Shown here one piece after another: positions 16,234-24,711 of a stretch of DNA of 64,000 nt. Each line of letters opens with the position of its first letter. The stretch's first letter is position 1. Source of the stretch: Sphingopyxis sp. (GTDB lineage Bacteria; Pseudomonadota; Alphaproteobacteria; Sphingomonadales; Sphingomonadaceae); contig NZ_JAEULM010000023.1 of the NCBI RefSeq assembly GCF_016793825.1, forward strand, positions 80,880-144,879, given 5' to 3'. The notes below the pieces were generated by a model. The model saw only the letters and a list, made by a program, of their open reading frames with translations, was not told where the DNA came from and searched no databases. A program made the position numbers and the translations under genes.

Positions 16234-18541
16234 GATACGCACCCTTCACGAGTGCGCGGGCGCGCATCGATTTTGCCGCTGCAACCATCGCGACAAGCGC
16301 GGGGCGCACCTCGTCCCATCTGCGCGTCTTGAGTCCGCAGTCCGGGTTTACCCAAAGCTGGCTCGGGGGTACATGCTTGCCCGCGAGCGTAAGAAGGTCG
16401 GTCATCTCGCGCTCCGCCGGAATACGGGGCGAGTGGATATCATAGACGCCGGGGCCTACCTCGTTGGGGTATGCGTAACTGGCGAAGGCGTCGAGCAGTT
16501 CCATCTGCGAGCGCGCGGTCTCGATCGAGATGACGTCGGCGTCCATCGCACCGATCGCGCGGATGATGTCATTGAATTCCGAATAGCACATGTGGGTGTG
16601 GATCTGGGTGTCCTCGCGGACGCCGGAGGAGGCGATACGGAAGCTTTCGACCGCCCAGTCCAGATAATTCTGCCATTCCGAGCGGCGCAGCGGCAGGCCT
16701 TCGCGCAGTGCCGCTTCGTCGATCTGGATGATCGCGGCGCCGGCGGCCTCGAGGTCCCGTACCTCGTCACGAATGGCGAGTGCGATTTGGCGGCAGCTTG
16801 CCGCGCGCGACTGGTCGTCGCGGACGAAGGACCAGTTGAGAATTGTCACCGGCCCGGTGAGCATGCCCTTCATGGGGCGGTCTGTCTGTTCCTGGGCGTA
16901 ACGCCACCATTCAACGGTCATGGGTGCCGGGCGTGAGACGTCGCCATAAAGGATCGGCGGGCGGACGCAGCGCGAGCCGTAGCTTTGCACCCAACCGGAG
17001 CGAGTGAAGGCGAAGCCGGCGAGTTGCTCGCCGAAATATTGCACCATGTCGTTGCGCTCGAACTCGCCGTGCACGAGGACGTCGAGGCCGATTTCCTCTT
17101 GCCATTTGACCGCGGCGCGCGTTTCGACGCGGAGATACTGGGCATAGGCCGCGTCGTCGATGTCGCCCTTGACGTGGGCGGCGCGTGCCTTCCTGACCTC
17201 GGGCGTCTGAGGAAAGCTGCCGATGGTGGTGGTGGGGTAAGCGGGCAGTTTCAGGCGACGTTGCTGCGCTTCACGACGGACAGCGAAAGGAACGGCGCGG
17301 CGCGCTGCGCTCTGGTCGAGCGCGTCCACGCGAGCCATGACCACCGGGTCATGGATTTTCGGCGATGTGGCCCGCGCGACCGCGGCGATCCGCGAAGCTG
17401 AGAAAGCGGTGAAGCTTGCATCCTCACTCTCGTTCAGCGCCCGAGCGAGCGCGGCCAACTCCTCGACCTTTTGCGCCGCGAAAGCGAGCCATTGGGCGAT
17501 TTCCGGGTCAAGCGATGTTTCGAGCGCGAGATCGACGGGAACATGGAGGAGCGAGCAGGAGGGCGCGATGACGAGATCTCGCTTTGCCGCCAGTTCCTTG
17601 AGGCGCCAGTAAAGATCGGGAAGGTTGGCACGCCAGATGTTGCGACCGTCGATGATGCCGAGCGAGAGCAGGACGTACGGCTGGAGTTTTGCGACGGCCG
17701 GTTCGAGCTGTTCGGGTGCGCGGACGAGGTCAAGATGGAGGCCGTGGACGGGAAGCTGGGCGACGAGATCGAGGTTGTCGCCGAGGCCACCGAAATAGGT
17801 TGTGAGCATCAGCTTGGGGCCGCGCGTGGCGAGCGAGGAATAGGCGCGTTCGAACGCCGTGCGCTGATCGTCGCTCAGGTCGAGAACGAGGCAGGGCTCG
17901 TCGATCTGAACCCAATCGGCGCCGAGCGCGGCGAGGCGCGTGAGAACCTCGGCATAAACATCGAGAAGCCGGGGAAGCAGTGCGAGCGGTTCGACCGCCT
18001 TGCCCTTGGCAAGCATCAGATAGCTTACGGGGCCGAGAAGGACGGGGCGTGTTGCATATCCAAGCGACCTGGCTTCCTTGAACTCGTCGAAAATCTTGGT
18101 CGAGGCGATCTTGAAGACCTGATCGGCGACGAGTTCCGGTACAAGGAAATGATAGTTGGTGTCGAACCATTTGGTCATTTCCATCGCGGTCGTTTCGCCA
18201 CCATGGGCATGTCCGCAATCGGCGGGCTGTTGTGCACCACGCGCCATGGCGAAGTAGAGGTCGGCGTCGATGCCCTCGCCCGTCCAGTTGTAGCGGGCCG
18301 GTATGGCGCCGACGAGTGCGGTAGTATCGAGCACATGGTCGTAGAGCGAAAAGTCGTTCGAGGGCAGGATATCGGCACCGAGCGCCTTTTGCCGTGTCCA
18401 GTTCAGTGCGCGGAGGCCCGTGGCAGCGGTTTGCAGGTCGGCGAGTGACGATTTGCCCGCCCAATATTTTTCGAGCGCGAGTTTGAGTTCACGGCGAAGG
18501 CCGATGCGCGGAAAGCCCAGAGTGGCGACACTGACAGTCAT
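16223..18541 (-). CDS. metE: Cobalamin-independent methionine synthase MetE
   Basis: The 772-residue protein has the two-barrel architecture of MetE: N-terminal TLGFPRIGLRRELKLALEKYW and a C-terminal barrel beginning at TTTIGSFPQT. The zinc site includes the Cys in HMCYSEFND and VNPDCGLKTR. It transfers a methyl group from methyltetrahydrofolate polyglutamate to homocysteine without B12. The ATG at 18541 begins the family's usual N-terminus. The gene sits behind a cobalamin riboswitch and an operator-like palindrome. Confidence 0.97.
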   Translation of the reverse strand: MTVSVATLGFPRIGLRRELKLALEKYWAGKSSLADLQTAATGLRALNWTRQKALGADILPSNDFSLYDHVLDTTALVGAIPARYNWTGEGIDADLYFAMARGAQQPADCGHAHGGETTAMEMTKWFDTNYHFLVPELVADQVFKIASTKIFDEFKEARSLGYATRPVLLGPVSYLMLAKGKAVEPLALLPRLLDVYAEVLTRLAALGADWVQIDEPCLVLDLSDDQRTAFERAYSSLATRGPKLMLTTYFGGLGDNLDLVAQLPVHGLHLDLVRAPEQLEPAVAKLQPYVLLSLGIIDGRNIWRANLPDLYWRLKELAAKRDLVIAPSCSLLHVPVDLALETSLDPEIAQWLAFAAQKVEELAALARALNESEDASFTAFSASRIAAVARATSPKIHDPVVMARVDALDQSAARRAVPFAVRREAQQRRLKLPAYPTTTIGSFPQTPEVRKARAAHVKGDIDDAAYAQYLRVETRAAVKWQEEIGLDVLVHGEFERNDMVQYFGEQLAGFAFTRSGWVQSYGSRCVRPPILYGDVSRPAPMTVEWWRYAQEQTDRPMKGMLTGPVTILNWSFVRDDQSRAASCRQIALAIRDEVRDLEAAGAAIIQIDEAALREGLPLRRSEWQNYLDWAVESFRIASSGVREDTQIHTHMCYSEFNDIIRAIGAMDADVISIETARSQMELLDAFASYAYPNEVGPGVYDIHSPRIPAEREMTDLLTLAGKHVPPSQLWVNPDCGLKTRRWDEVRPALVAMVAAAKSMRARALVKGAYHAK

Positions 18542-18548
18542 GATAGAA

Positions 18549-18571
18549 GCACCTTGCAAGGAGCAAGGCGC
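18549..18571 (-). promoter_or_regulatory. Hairpin sequestering the metE ribosome-binding site
   Basis: On the minus strand GCGCCTTGC pairs with GCAAGGTGC (one mismatch) around a five-base loop. The 3' arm contains AAGG, the only plausible Shine-Dalgarno element for the ATG at 18541. It lies downstream of the riboswitch aptamer, so it is a candidate expression platform acting on translation. Confidence 0.55.
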
Positions 18572-18667
18572 CGGACAGACGCGTACGCACGGGACTCCGC
18601 GCCCGCGAAGCAAGGTCGGGCGCAGCCATGCATGCGGCCTGACCGGGCACCCCGCCGGAGGACGTAT

Positions 18668-18850
18668 CTGACGAGGCAGGTCTCCTGGCTCGCGGATCGA
18701 CGCGGCGGTCTGGCCTTCCCGGTTCCTTGCCGAACCAGTGACACGTATCGACCGTCGCTCACCGCTTACAGTTGCGGGGGCAGCGCCGGATTTGAACCGG
18801 CTTCCCGTCTTAGCTTCCTGTCGCCGGAGCGACTGGAAGAACCTCGACAG
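18668..18850 (-). ncRNA. Cobalamin riboswitch upstream of metE
   Basis: Read on the minus strand, the element contains the class hallmarks in order: a P1 arm at 18842-18850, GCCGGTTCAAATCCGGC, the CTGCCCCCGCAACTGTAAG core, the CACTGG and GGGAAGGCC blocks, and GAGCCAGGAGACCTGCC. It closes with a P1 partner at 18668-18676 that pairs with one mismatch. It binds adenosylcobalamin or related corrinoids. When B12 is present it should switch off metE, because a B12-dependent enzyme can take over. The SD-sequestering hairpin lies 100 nt downstream. Confidence 0.93.
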
Positions 18851-18855
18851 CCTTC

Positions 18856-18883
18856 AGAATAGGGCTGGAGCTATCGTTGTCAA
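18856..18883 (-). promoter_or_regulatory. Predicted metE promoter
   Basis: On the minus strand TTGACA (18883-18878) and TATTCT (18861-18856) are separated by 16 nt. Transcription would begin near 18850, at the 5' edge of the riboswitch P1 stem. The -35 box overlaps the last bases of the 36-bp palindrome at 18881-18916. Confidence 0.65.
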
Positions 18884-18916
18884 TAGAGATATAAAGAATT
18901 CTTTATATCTCTATTG
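18881..18916. promoter_or_regulatory. 36-bp perfect palindrome at the metE promoter
   Basis: Two 18-bp arms (18881-18898 and 18899-18916) are perfect complements with no spacer. The core is ATAAAGAATTCTTTAT, very A+T-rich against the surrounding sequence. It overlaps the -35 box of metE and the stop codon of leuA (18911-18913). The core resembles operators described for SAH-responsive ArsR-family regulators (SahR) of methionine-cycle genes, so an operator is my inference. It could also help end the leuA transcript. Confidence 0.7.
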
Positions 18917-20593
18917 CGCGCCGTTCGCGGCCGACAAGATCGCCCGCACGCTCGCGGTAGCGACGTCGGTGTCGAGTCCGCAGCCGAACAGGCTTTTCCC
19001 GTCCGCGGTGCGGCATTCGACATAGGCTGCGGCTTGCACATTGCTGCCCTGACCGATCGCGTGTTCGCTATAGTCGACGATGTCCATCAGCGGGCCGCCG
19101 GATTCGGCGAGGGCGGCGATGACGCTGCTCATCAGGCCGTTGCCGCGGCCGCTGACGCTGCGCGGGGTGCCGTCGATGGTGAGCTTGCCGGCGAAGATGC
19201 GGTCGGCGCCCGCCCCCACTCCCTTGGTATGCGTTTCGGCCCAGTCGACGAGCTGGAAGCGCTTGCCGCCCTCGGCGAGATAGGTGCGTTCGAACGCCTG
19301 CCAAATGTCGTCGGCGCCGAGTTCGCGGCTGGTTTCGTCGGCGACCGCCTGGACGACGTGGCTGAAGCTCGCCTGCATCTTCTTGGGCAGTTTCAGGCCC
19401 TTGTCCTGTTCGAGCACCCAGGCGACGCCGCCCTTGCCCGACTGGCTGTTGACGCGGATCACCGCTTCATAGCTGCGGCCGAGGTCGGCGGGGTCGATGG
19501 GCAGATAGGGGACTTGCCAGCGTTCGTCATTCTGGCGTTCGCGCGCGGCGAAGCCTTTCTTGATCGCGTCCTGATGGCTGCCCGAAAAGGCGGTGTAGAC
19601 CAGCTCGCCGCCATAGGGGTGGCGCGGGTGGACGGGCAGGTTGTTGCAATATTCGACCGTCTGGATGACTTCGTCGATGTTCGAGAAGTCGAGGCAAGGG
19701 TCGACGCCCTGCGTGTACATGTTGAGCGCGATGGTAACGAGGCAGGTGTTGCCGGTGCGCTCGCCATTGCCGAACAGGCAGCCCTCGACGCGGTCGGCGC
19801 CCGCGAGCAGGCCGAGTTCGGCCGCCGCGACGCCGGTGCCGCGGTCGTTGTGGGTGTGCAGGGAGATGATCGCGCGGTCGCGGTTCGGCAGATTCTTGCA
19901 GAAATATTCGATCTGGTCGGCGTAGATGTTCGCCGTCGATGCCTCGACCGTCGCGGGGAGGTTGAGGATGATCGGCTTCTCGGCGGTCGGCTGCAGGATG
20001 TCCATCACCGCTTCGCAGCAGGCGAGGCTGAAATCGAGCTCGGCGGTCGAGAAGGTTTCGGGGCTGTATTCGAAGCGCCAGTCGGTGCCGGGCAGGCGCG
20101 CGGCATTGTCGCGGAGCTGCTTCGCACCCTCGATCGCGATGCCCCTGATCTCGTCCATCTCCATGCCGAAGACGATCTTGCGCCACGCCGGGCTGACCGC
20201 GTTATAGACGTGGACGATCGCGGTTTTCGCGCCCTCCAGGCTGTCGAAGCTGGTGCGGATCAGGTCGGCGCGGCTTTGCGTCAGCACCTGCGGTGTCACA
20301 TCATCGGGGATGCGGCCGGTGCGGACTAGGTTCTGGATATAGTCGAAATCGGTCGCGCCGCTGGCGGGGAAGCCGACCTCGATCTCCTTGAACCCGCATT
20401 TGACGAGCAGGTCGAAGAAGCGCGTCTTCTTTTCGGCATCCATCGGATCGATCAGCGACTGGTTGCCGTCGCGCAGGTCGGTGGAGAGCCAGATCGGCGC
20501 GCTCGTGGTGACGCGCGAGGGCCATTCGCGGTTCGTGAGCGGAACCTGCGGGAAGGCGCTGTACTTGACCGAGGGGTCGCGGAGCATGGTCAT
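18911..20593 (-). CDS. leuA: 2-isopropylmalate synthase
   Basis: The 560-residue protein is the long form of LeuA. The HMGL-like TIM barrel begins with WLSTDLRDGNQSLIDPMDAE, and the metal and substrate motifs LHTHNDRGTGVAAAELGL follow. The C-terminal allosteric domain (about residues 430-560) binds leucine for feedback inhibition. It condenses acetyl-CoA with 2-ketoisovalerate, the first step to leucine. The 20593 ATG is used, and an ATG six bases on is equally possible. A leucine-rich leader peptide lies 85 nt upstream. Confidence 0.96.
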   Translation of the reverse strand: MTMLRDPSVKYSAFPQVPLTNREWPSRVTTSAPIWLSTDLRDGNQSLIDPMDAEKKTRFFDLLVKCGFKEIEVGFPASGATDFDYIQNLVRTGRIPDDVTPQVLTQSRADLIRTSFDSLEGAKTAIVHVYNAVSPAWRKIVFGMEMDEIRGIAIEGAKQLRDNAARLPGTDWRFEYSPETFSTAELDFSLACCEAVMDILQPTAEKPIILNLPATVEASTANIYADQIEYFCKNLPNRDRAIISLHTHNDRGTGVAAAELGLLAGADRVEGCLFGNGERTGNTCLVTIALNMYTQGVDPCLDFSNIDEVIQTVEYCNNLPVHPRHPYGGELVYTAFSGSHQDAIKKGFAARERQNDERWQVPYLPIDPADLGRSYEAVIRVNSQSGKGGVAWVLEQDKGLKLPKKMQASFSHVVQAVADETSRELGADDIWQAFERTYLAEGGKRFQLVDWAETHTKGVGAGADRIFAGKLTIDGTPRSVSGRGNGLMSSVIAALAESGGPLMDIVDYSEHAIGQGSNVQAAAYVECRTADGKSLFGCGLDTDVATASVRAILSAANGAQ

Positions 20594-20677
20594 GGGTTTG
20601 AAACTTCTTCTGGTCGGTTGCGGTGCGGTGTCGATCGGACCCTTGAGCGGGTGGCCGCGACTAGCGCGCAGCCAGTG

Positions 20678-20728
20678 TCACGCCCAAGGGCGTGTAAGTC
20701 GCAGAAGAAGAAGGGCGTTGCCGCGCAT
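20678..20728 (-). CDS. leuA leader peptide (attenuator)
   Basis: ATG at 20728 opens a 16-codon ORF, MRGNALLLLRLTRPWA, with four consecutive Leu codons (CTT CTT CTT CTG) and a fifth two codons later. It stops 84 nt before leuA. The 3' end carries ACGCCC-TT-GGGCGT, a perfect hairpin overlapping the stop. Ribosome stalling at scarce Leu-tRNA would change leader folding, which is the classic attenuation arrangement. A U-rich terminator is not evident, so the output may be through translation or another terminator type. Confidence 0.8.
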   Translation of the reverse strand: MRGNALLLLRLTRPWA

Positions 20729-20796
20729 GGGCAGGCTATTGGTTGAAAATGTCGCCCGATGCAAGGGGGGAATGCGAAAATTGCGCAGGACGGCGC

Positions 20797-21285
20797 TCAG
20801 CCCGCGACCCAGCCGACCCGCGGATCGTCGAAATCGACGACGTCGGCAAGCTCGACGACATTGGGATAGCCATAGCCGACAAGGTTGATGAAGGTCTGGA
20901 TATTGAGCGCGAGCGCTGCCGACTTGAGCGGCACCGGCGCGCGGTGGTTCGAGAAATTATTGTTGCAATAGATGAGGATGCGGCGGCCGGGATCGGCGCC
21001 GATCACCGCCGCGAGGCTTGTCGCGGTGAAGTCGGTAAGCGGCAGGTTGACCGCGCCCGCGATATGCCCGCGCGCAAAGGCGTCCTTCGAGCGGGCGTCG
21101 AGGAGCAGCACGCCGGGCTTTGCCGCCTCGGCCTTGAAGGCGTCGAAGGCGAGCAGCCGTTCGGCGCGCTGCGGCGCGACGCTGGCGGCGAGCGCCTGGA
21201 AAGCGGGATAGTCGATCTGGGGATTCGCCTGCGCCCATGCCGGGGTGGCGATGAGCGCGAGAGCGGCGAGCAGGGGCGTGCGCAT
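20797..21285 (-). CDS. Periplasmic rhodanese-domain protein
   Basis: The 162-residue protein has a signal peptide (MRTPLLAALALIATPAWAQA). A single rhodanese fold follows with LLLDARSKDAFARGHIAGAVNLPL and the active-site loop LIYCNNNFSNHRAP, where the Cys is present. It may move sulfane sulfur in the periplasm, but the physiological substrate is unknown. GGGAGG lies 7 nt before the ATG at 21285, which excludes the longer reading. Confidence 0.88.
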   Translation of the reverse strand: MRTPLLAALALIATPAWAQANPQIDYPAFQALAASVAPQRAERLLAFDAFKAEAAKPGVLLLDARSKDAFARGHIAGAVNLPLTDFTATSLAAVIGADPGRRILIYCNNNFSNHRAPVPLKSAALALNIQTFINLVGYGYPNVVELADVVDFDDPRVGWVAG

Positions 21286-21391
21286 AGGATCCTCCCGTAA
21301 AGAGGAGGGGAGCCTATCCGCGCCTTGCTGGCTGCGCGATGAATGCCCGCCCGCCCGGTCCCGTCGGTGGGAAAGGGCGGGCGCGGGCCGC

Positions 21392-22045
21392 TTACTGCTT
21401 TTCGAAGGCGGCGTAGATTTCGAGTTCGACCTCGTCGCTGACGACGGGGATGCCATAGGCGACGCCGAAGTCGCTACGCTTGATCTTGCCTTCCGCTTCG
21501 AAGCCGATCGTCGCCTTCTTGTTGAACGGATTGTCGCCGGCGCCGTGGAAATCGACGTCGAGCGTGACGGGGCGGGTGACACCGTTCAGGGTGAGGTTGC
21601 CCGTGACCTTGGCTTCGTCGCCGTCGGCATCGACGACCACCGAGGTGGACACGAAGCGCGCATCGGCGGGGGCGGCGCCGAAGAAGTCGGCCTTCGCGCC
21701 GTCCTTGCCCGCGCGCAGCAGGTGTGCGGTCAGGCCGGCGTTCGCGGTCGTCACCTTGGCGACGGGGATCGTCACGTCGAGCTTTGCCGCGGCGGGATTG
21801 GCGGGGTCGATCACGAGCGTGCCGGTGACGTCGCCAAAGATGCCGGTGTAGCGGCTGAAACCGAAATGATCGACTTCCCAGCGGACCAGCGTGTGGTTGG
21901 GGTCGGCGGCATAGGTGCCCGCGGTGACGCGCGCCTTGTCGGGCGCGCCCGGAACGCCCGAGGGCGACTGGGCGATGACGGCGGGGATCGCGAGCGCGGC
22001 GAGGGCGAGGGCGGCAAAGGGGGCGATACGGCGCGTGGGGATCAT
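21392..22045 (-). CDS. YceI-family periplasmic lipid-binding-like protein
   Basis: The 217-residue protein has a signal peptide and the YceI beta-barrel pattern: YAADPNHTLVRWEVDHFGFSR, then FGDVTGTLVID, and the terminal IKRSDFGVAYGIPVVSDEVEL. YceI folds resemble lipocalins and hold isoprenoid-like ligands. The role in this organism is not known. Its gene lies about 100 nt upstream of the rhodanese gene on the same strand. Confidence 0.93.
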   Translation of the reverse strand: MIPTRRIAPFAALALAALAIPAVIAQSPSGVPGAPDKARVTAGTYAADPNHTLVRWEVDHFGFSRYTGIFGDVTGTLVIDPANPAAAKLDVTIPVAKVTTANAGLTAHLLRAGKDGAKADFFGAAPADARFVSTSVVVDADGDEAKVTGNLTLNGVTRPVTLDVDFHGAGDNPFNKKATIGFEAEGKIKRSDFGVAYGIPVVSDEVELEIYAAFEKQ

Positions 22046-22148
22046 GCGGGGGGCTCCTGTCTGGGGGAGGCCAAGGCTAGGCGAGCCGGGGCCGCGCCGT
22101 CAATCGGTGCGATCGAAACGCTGTGTTTCCGATGCCGGCGGAACCGGC

Positions 22149-22550
22149 TTATCGCGCGGCGCGGCGTGCCTCGAACCAGTCGCGCAGCAGCGCGGCTGTA
22201 CAGCCGGTGAAGCCGTTCGAACCGACGACCGAGCAACTGTTCGGACGGCCGAGACGGGCGATGTCGTCATAGCCTTCGACCGCCGAGGCCCAGCTTCCCC
22301 CGCCGACGGGGGCATCGTCCTTCAACTCTTCGCGCAGTTCCTTGGGCACGCGGTAGCGTTCGGATTCGGGGCGCTGCGCGCAAACGACGATTTCGTCCCC
22401 CGTCGAGGGCGGGCACGGATCGTCGCCATAGGTGTAGAGGATCGAGGTGCGCTGCGGCGGGTGGCCGGTCTGCGCAAGGTCGTCGTCCTGCGCATGTGCC
22501 GGCGCCGCGAGCGCGAGGAGGAGAAACAGAAGTGGGGCAGATCTTTTCAT
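22149..22550 (-). CDS. Secreted hypothetical protein
   Basis: The 133-residue protein begins with a clear signal peptide (MKRSAPLLFLLLALAAPAHAQ). Four cysteines follow (DPCPPSTGDEIVVCAQRPESERYRVP, then NSCSV and FTGCTAALL), which suggests disulfides. The EIVVCAQ...YRVP segment is a frequent pattern in small sphingomonad secreted proteins. The ATG at 22550 is used because the signal peptide starts there. Function is unknown. Confidence 0.75.
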   Translation of the reverse strand: MKRSAPLLFLLLALAAPAHAQDDDLAQTGHPPQRTSILYTYGDDPCPPSTGDEIVVCAQRPESERYRVPKELREELKDDAPVGGGSWASAVEGYDDIARLGRPNSCSVVGSNGFTGCTAALLRDWFEARRAAR

Positions 22551-22701
22551 CACGCGCATTCCCTGGCGACCATCCCCGCCGAGCATTGTAGCCGACGAAG
22601 ATGAACCTCAGCCGAATTGAGGGGGCTGCGGTGATGCATAGAGGGGCATTTCTTCTGGCTGGTTAAGCCTTTGTCAGCAGCCGGAGCGTAATCTTTCGGC
22701 C

Positions 22702-23115
22702 ATGCTCGCCGTCGCCATCGCCGTCCTGATCGCAAACCCCGGCGAGGCGCCGGTCGCCGCCGACCAGTCGTGCCTGGTAATGTTTGGTACCAATCACGAC
22801 GATTATCCGATCAGCGACTATGTCTGGCAGCGCACGCTCCTGTCGCTTCGCCAGCGCAACGCGAACGGCGACCGACCGGTCATCGTCTGGGCGCGATGGC
22901 TGAAAGGACCAACGGAGGCCGAAAACATGAAGATCGCCGCGCGGCAGGCGGAAGAACTGCGATCTCGCATCGCCGCAGCGAAAATTCCCGCGAAGGCCAT
23001 CCGCACCGTCGCGCAGGGCAAGGCGCTGGACCAAGAGCAGGGATTTCTGGCGATTACTTTCGGATCGCCGGTGCGCGACTCTGCACAGGCGACATCGCCG
23101 CTGCTTTCCTGCTGA
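22702..23115 (+). CDS. Hypothetical protein with N-terminal signal-like segment
   Basis: This 137-residue ORF has a short hydrophobic N-terminus (MLAVAIAVLIANPGEA). The soluble region includes CLVMFGTNHDDYPISDYVWQ and an Ala/Lys/Arg-rich helix. It is preceded by GAGCGTAATC with no strong Shine-Dalgarno. Third-position G+C is in line with coding use. It points toward bioA, whose stop is 41 nt away. No family is recognised. Confidence 0.6.
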   Translation: MLAVAIAVLIANPGEAPVAADQSCLVMFGTNHDDYPISDYVWQRTLLSLRQRNANGDRPVIVWARWLKGPTEAENMKIAARQAEELRSRIAAAKIPAKAIRTVAQGKALDQEQGFLAITFGSPVRDSAQATSPLLSC

Positions 23116-23155
23116 TATCCAGGGGCACGAATATTGGGACTTTGCTCGCCGGCCG

Positions 23156-24415
23156 CTAGATCGCGTCCAGCGATGCCGCGATCATCGTCCATATATGCGA
23201 CAGGTCGGCCGGCGTGACGCAGTAGGGGGGCATCACATAGACGGTGCTGCCCAGCGGGCGGAGGAGGACGCCGTGGTCGCGGTGAAAGGCGATCAGGCGG
23301 GGGGCGAGGTTCGACAGATAGCCGGCGTCGGGCGCGACGATGTCGAAGGCGGCGATGGTGCCGAGCGAGCGGGCGCTGGCGACGCGCGGATCGTGCGCGA
23401 GCATCGCGAGATGCGCCGCCTGCGCCTCGCCGAGCGTATCGATGCGCGCCTGCACCGGCTCGTCGCGCCAGATGGCGAGATTGGCGTTCGCCGCGGCGCA
23501 GGCGATCGGGTTCGCGGTGTAGCTGGACGAATGGTAGAAGGTCTTCGCACGATCGGTCGACCAGTGTGCCGCGAAGATCGGTTCGATGCACAGCGTGACG
23601 GCAAGCGGGATCGCGCCGCCGGTCAATCCCTTCGACAGGCAGACGATGTCGGGGATGACGCCCGCAGCATCGCAGGCGAAGCGCGTCCCGGTGCGGCCCC
23701 AGCCGGTCATCACCTCGTCGGCGACGAACAGCACGTCGTGGCGGGCGCAGATCGCACGCATTTCCGCCAACACCCAGGCTGGGTAGACGAGCATGCCGCC
23801 GGCCCCGAGGATCAGCGGCTCGACGATGAAGGCCGCCGGCTTTTGGGCGCAGGCGGCGTCGAGTGCGTCGAGCGTCGCCTGTTCGCGCCCCTCGTGCGGA
23901 AAGGGGATCGTCCCGACGTCGAAGAGCAGGGGCTGCCAGGCGCGGTTGTAGACCCCGCGTTCGCCGACCGACATCGCACCGATGGTGTCGCCGTGATAGC
24001 TGTGTTCGAGGACGAGGATGCGGCTGCGATCCTCGCCGAGGTTGAACCAGTAGCCGAGCGCCATTTTCAGCGCGACCTCGACGCTGGTCGAACCCGAGTC
24101 CGAGAAGAAGACGCGGGTGAGCGGATCGGGGGTGATGCGGACCAGTTCGGCGGCAAGGGTTTCGGCGGGTTCGTGCGTCCAGCCCGCGAAGATGAGCTGG
24201 TCGAGCTTTTCCGACTGGTCGCGGGTCGCGGCCATGATGCGCGGGTGCGCGTGGCCGTGAGTGGTGACCCACCAGCTCGAGATCGCATCGATCCAGTGAT
24301 TGCCATCGGCGTCATAGAGGCGCGCGCCCTCGCCGCGGGCGATCAGGGGGATCGGGTCGCCGAGGCCGTGCTGGGTGAAGGGGTGCCAGACGGGGGATTG
24401 TCGGTCGGGATTCAT
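23156..24415 (-). CDS. bioA: Adenosylmethionine-8-amino-7-oxononanoate aminotransferase
   Basis: The 419-residue class-III PLP aminotransferase has WHPFTQHGLGDPIPL at the N-terminus, SSWWVTTHGHAHP and VFFSDSGSTSVEVALKMALGY. The PLP lysine lies in CLSKGLTGGAIPLAVTL. It converts KAPA to DAPA with SAM as amino donor in biotin synthesis. It lies downstream of bioD, separated by 296 nt containing a REP pair. Confidence 0.96.
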   Translation of the reverse strand: MNPDRQSPVWHPFTQHGLGDPIPLIARGEGARLYDADGNHWIDAISSWWVTTHGHAHPRIMAATRDQSEKLDQLIFAGWTHEPAETLAAELVRITPDPLTRVFFSDSGSTSVEVALKMALGYWFNLGEDRSRILVLEHSYHGDTIGAMSVGERGVYNRAWQPLLFDVGTIPFPHEGREQATLDALDAACAQKPAAFIVEPLILGAGGMLVYPAWVLAEMRAICARHDVLFVADEVMTGWGRTGTRFACDAAGVIPDIVCLSKGLTGGAIPLAVTLCIEPIFAAHWSTDRAKTFYHSSSYTANPIACAAANANLAIWRDEPVQARIDTLGEAQAAHLAMLAHDPRVASARSLGTIAAFDIVAPDAGYLSNLAPRLIAFHRDHGVLLRPLGSTVYVMPPYCVTPADLSHIWTMIAASLDAI

Positions 24416-24436
24416 GGACGCCCCTTACATCGCATC

Positions 24437-24527
24437 GTCATCCCGGCGAAGGGCCGAATCTCCACCCCGCATCCTCACGCAATCTGGCGGGACGCACTGG
24501 CGGGATCCCGGCCTTCGCCGGGATGAC
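24437..24527. repeat. REP-like palindrome pair between bioD and bioA
   Basis: A GTCATCCCGGCGAAG unit at 24437 faces its inverted copy ending ATGAC at 24527. The 296-nt gap between bioA (start 24415) and bioD (stop 24712) also holds the A/T-richer stretch 24580-24680, in which I see no gene. The pair may act as an intra-operon transcript stabiliser or terminator. Confidence 0.6.
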
Positions 24528-24711
24528 GAGCTAGGGTCAGGACCCGTTCATTCCGCGATCGAAGCCATTTCGGCGTCCCTTCGGGATTTGACCGATTTTG
24601 CCCATGGCTTCGTCAAAAAGTCTGAAAATATCGACATATTCCTTCGCCTTTCCTCCTCGCCCTGAACAAAATCGCTTCAAGCCTCGATCGTGGAATGAAT
24701 GGGTCCTGACC

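Noticed and set aside
18770-18812. tRNA-like T-arm and acceptor-like sequence before metE
   Set aside because: The GGTTCAAATCC-like segment is part of the cobalamin riboswitch core, and there is no anticodon arm or acceptor stem.
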